Shown one piece after another: positions 63,568 through 64,000 of a DNA stretch of 64,000 nucleotides (positions within the stretch are counted from its first letter, which is position 1; every line of letters starts with the position of its first letter). The stretch comes from Sphingomonas kaistensis (GTDB lineage Bacteria > Pseudomonadota > Alphaproteobacteria > Sphingomonadales > Sphingomonadaceae). The notes below the pieces were generated by a model, which saw nothing but the letters and a program-made list of their open reading frames with translations, made no database searches and was not told where the DNA came from. Location: NCBI RefSeq assembly GCF_036884275.1, contig NZ_CP145607.1:62001-126000 (forward strand), read 5' to 3'. The translations under genes were made by a program, and so were the position numbers.

Positions 63568-64000
63568 TCAGGTTCGATCGACGCTGGCTTTCAGCACAGC
63601 GAGGCATTCCGGATCGATCGCGGTGCCACTGGCGTCGGACATGATGCGAAGTGCTTCGTCGACGGGAAGGGCGCCCCGATAGGGCCGGTCGGAAACCAGC
63701 GCGTCGTAGAAGTCGCAGGTGGTGATGATTCGCGTGTGACGACTGATTGCCGCGCCGGGCAGTCCGAGCGGATAGCCGCATCCATCGAGCCGCTCGTGAT
63801 GCGCCGCGGCGATATCCGCCAGATCCGAGAACGCGCCGATGCGACCGAGGATCGCGCGGGTGTGGGTGGCGTGGTCTCGCATCTCCGCCCATTCGCGATC
63901 GTCGAGGCCGCCCGGTTTTTCGAGGATCGCGCTCGACACGCCAAGCTTGCCGACATCGTGCAGCACCGCGGCGCGGCGGAGCCAGCGGACCTCGTCGGCG
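63568..64000 (-). CDS. HD-GYP domain protein, 3' part (truncated by window edge)
   Basis: The reading frame is open to the window end; about 144 residues are visible. HD in VLHDVGKLG and the GYP signature HHERLDGCGYP followed by LPGAAISRHTRIITTCDFYDAL. HD-GYP domains hydrolyse c-di-GMP. Upstream part, including any sensor domain, lies outside the window. Confidence 0.9.
   Translation of the reverse strand, partial: ADEVRWLRRAAVLHDVGKLGVSSAILEKPGGLDDREWAEMRDHATHTRAILGRIGAFSDLADIAAAHHERLDGCGYPLGLPGAAISRHTRIITTCDFYDALVSDRPYRGALPVDEALRIMSDASGTAIDPECLAVLKASVDRT

Overview
The window comes from an alphaproteobacterium of the Sphingomonadales (Sphingomonas-like). This is inferred from the GC-rich core, the long TonB-dependent receptors, the split methionine synthase with an ArsR-methyltransferase/metF operon, the alphaproteobacterial rplU-rpmA-GNAT order, and dispersed palindromic repeats typical of this group. 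No rRNA, CRISPR array or complete phage is visible.

The window has two parts. Positions 1 to about 40.2 kb are accessory. They end at a P4-type tyrosine integrase (38584-39879) next to tRNA-Ser(CGA) at 40201-40290. Positions 40.4-64 kb are ordinary chromosome.

Accessory part. From 0 to 20.2 kb, small, mostly orphan genes are separated by more than 20 copies of a 28-bp imperfect palindrome with arms TGTCCGC/GCGGACA. They include a fasciclin lipoprotein, a TrmH-type methyltransferase, a GNAT, YunG-like and DUF4304 proteins, a minimal tyrosine recombinase, three overlapping membrane genes, a large serine recombinase, an acyltransferase, a five-blade-propeller lipoprotein and a DEDD exonuclease. 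Set into this is a coherent signalling module (2.5-6.9 kb): a GGDEF-EAL protein and an exported cupredoxin, divergent from a DUF3034 outer-membrane protein and an exported truncated hemoglobin. From 20.9 to 29 kb lies a mobilization module: relaxase with LPD7 domain, MobC-like protein, TraK/TraL-like pair, AlpA-like regulator, a truncated DNA methyltransferase and a likely oriT region. No type IV secretion genes are present, so the element is at most mobilizable. At 29.4-31.8 kb a Shedu (DUF4263) nuclease gene and a TIR-domain gene converge with a 3-bp gap, a probable phage-defence pair. A fatty acid desaturase and a TonB receptor / YfiR / CHASE8 hybrid histidine kinase / NTF2-like lipoprotein operon follow before the integrase.

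Core part. In order: an SDR, HspQ, a large TonB receptor divergent from an Lrp/AsnC regulator, rplU-rpmA with a strong terminator, a GNAT, a PF10118 metal-dependent hydrolase divergent from a TetR regulator, oxyR convergent with katG, an HdeD-like protein, threonine ammonia-lyase, an exported amidohydrolase, a DsbD-type disulfide reductase, and the methionine operon (ArsR-methyltransferase, metF, metH N-terminal part, metH C-terminal part). Each junction in that operon is a 4-bp start/stop overlap, and it is headed by a perfect 22-bp palindrome. A small lipoprotein and the 3' part of an HD-GYP protein close the window.

The best candidates for something undescribed are the cassette-like organisation of orphan genes around the palindromic repeat, the Shedu/TIR pair inside a mobilizable island, and the coupled trio of small membrane proteins at 11.5-12.5 kb.
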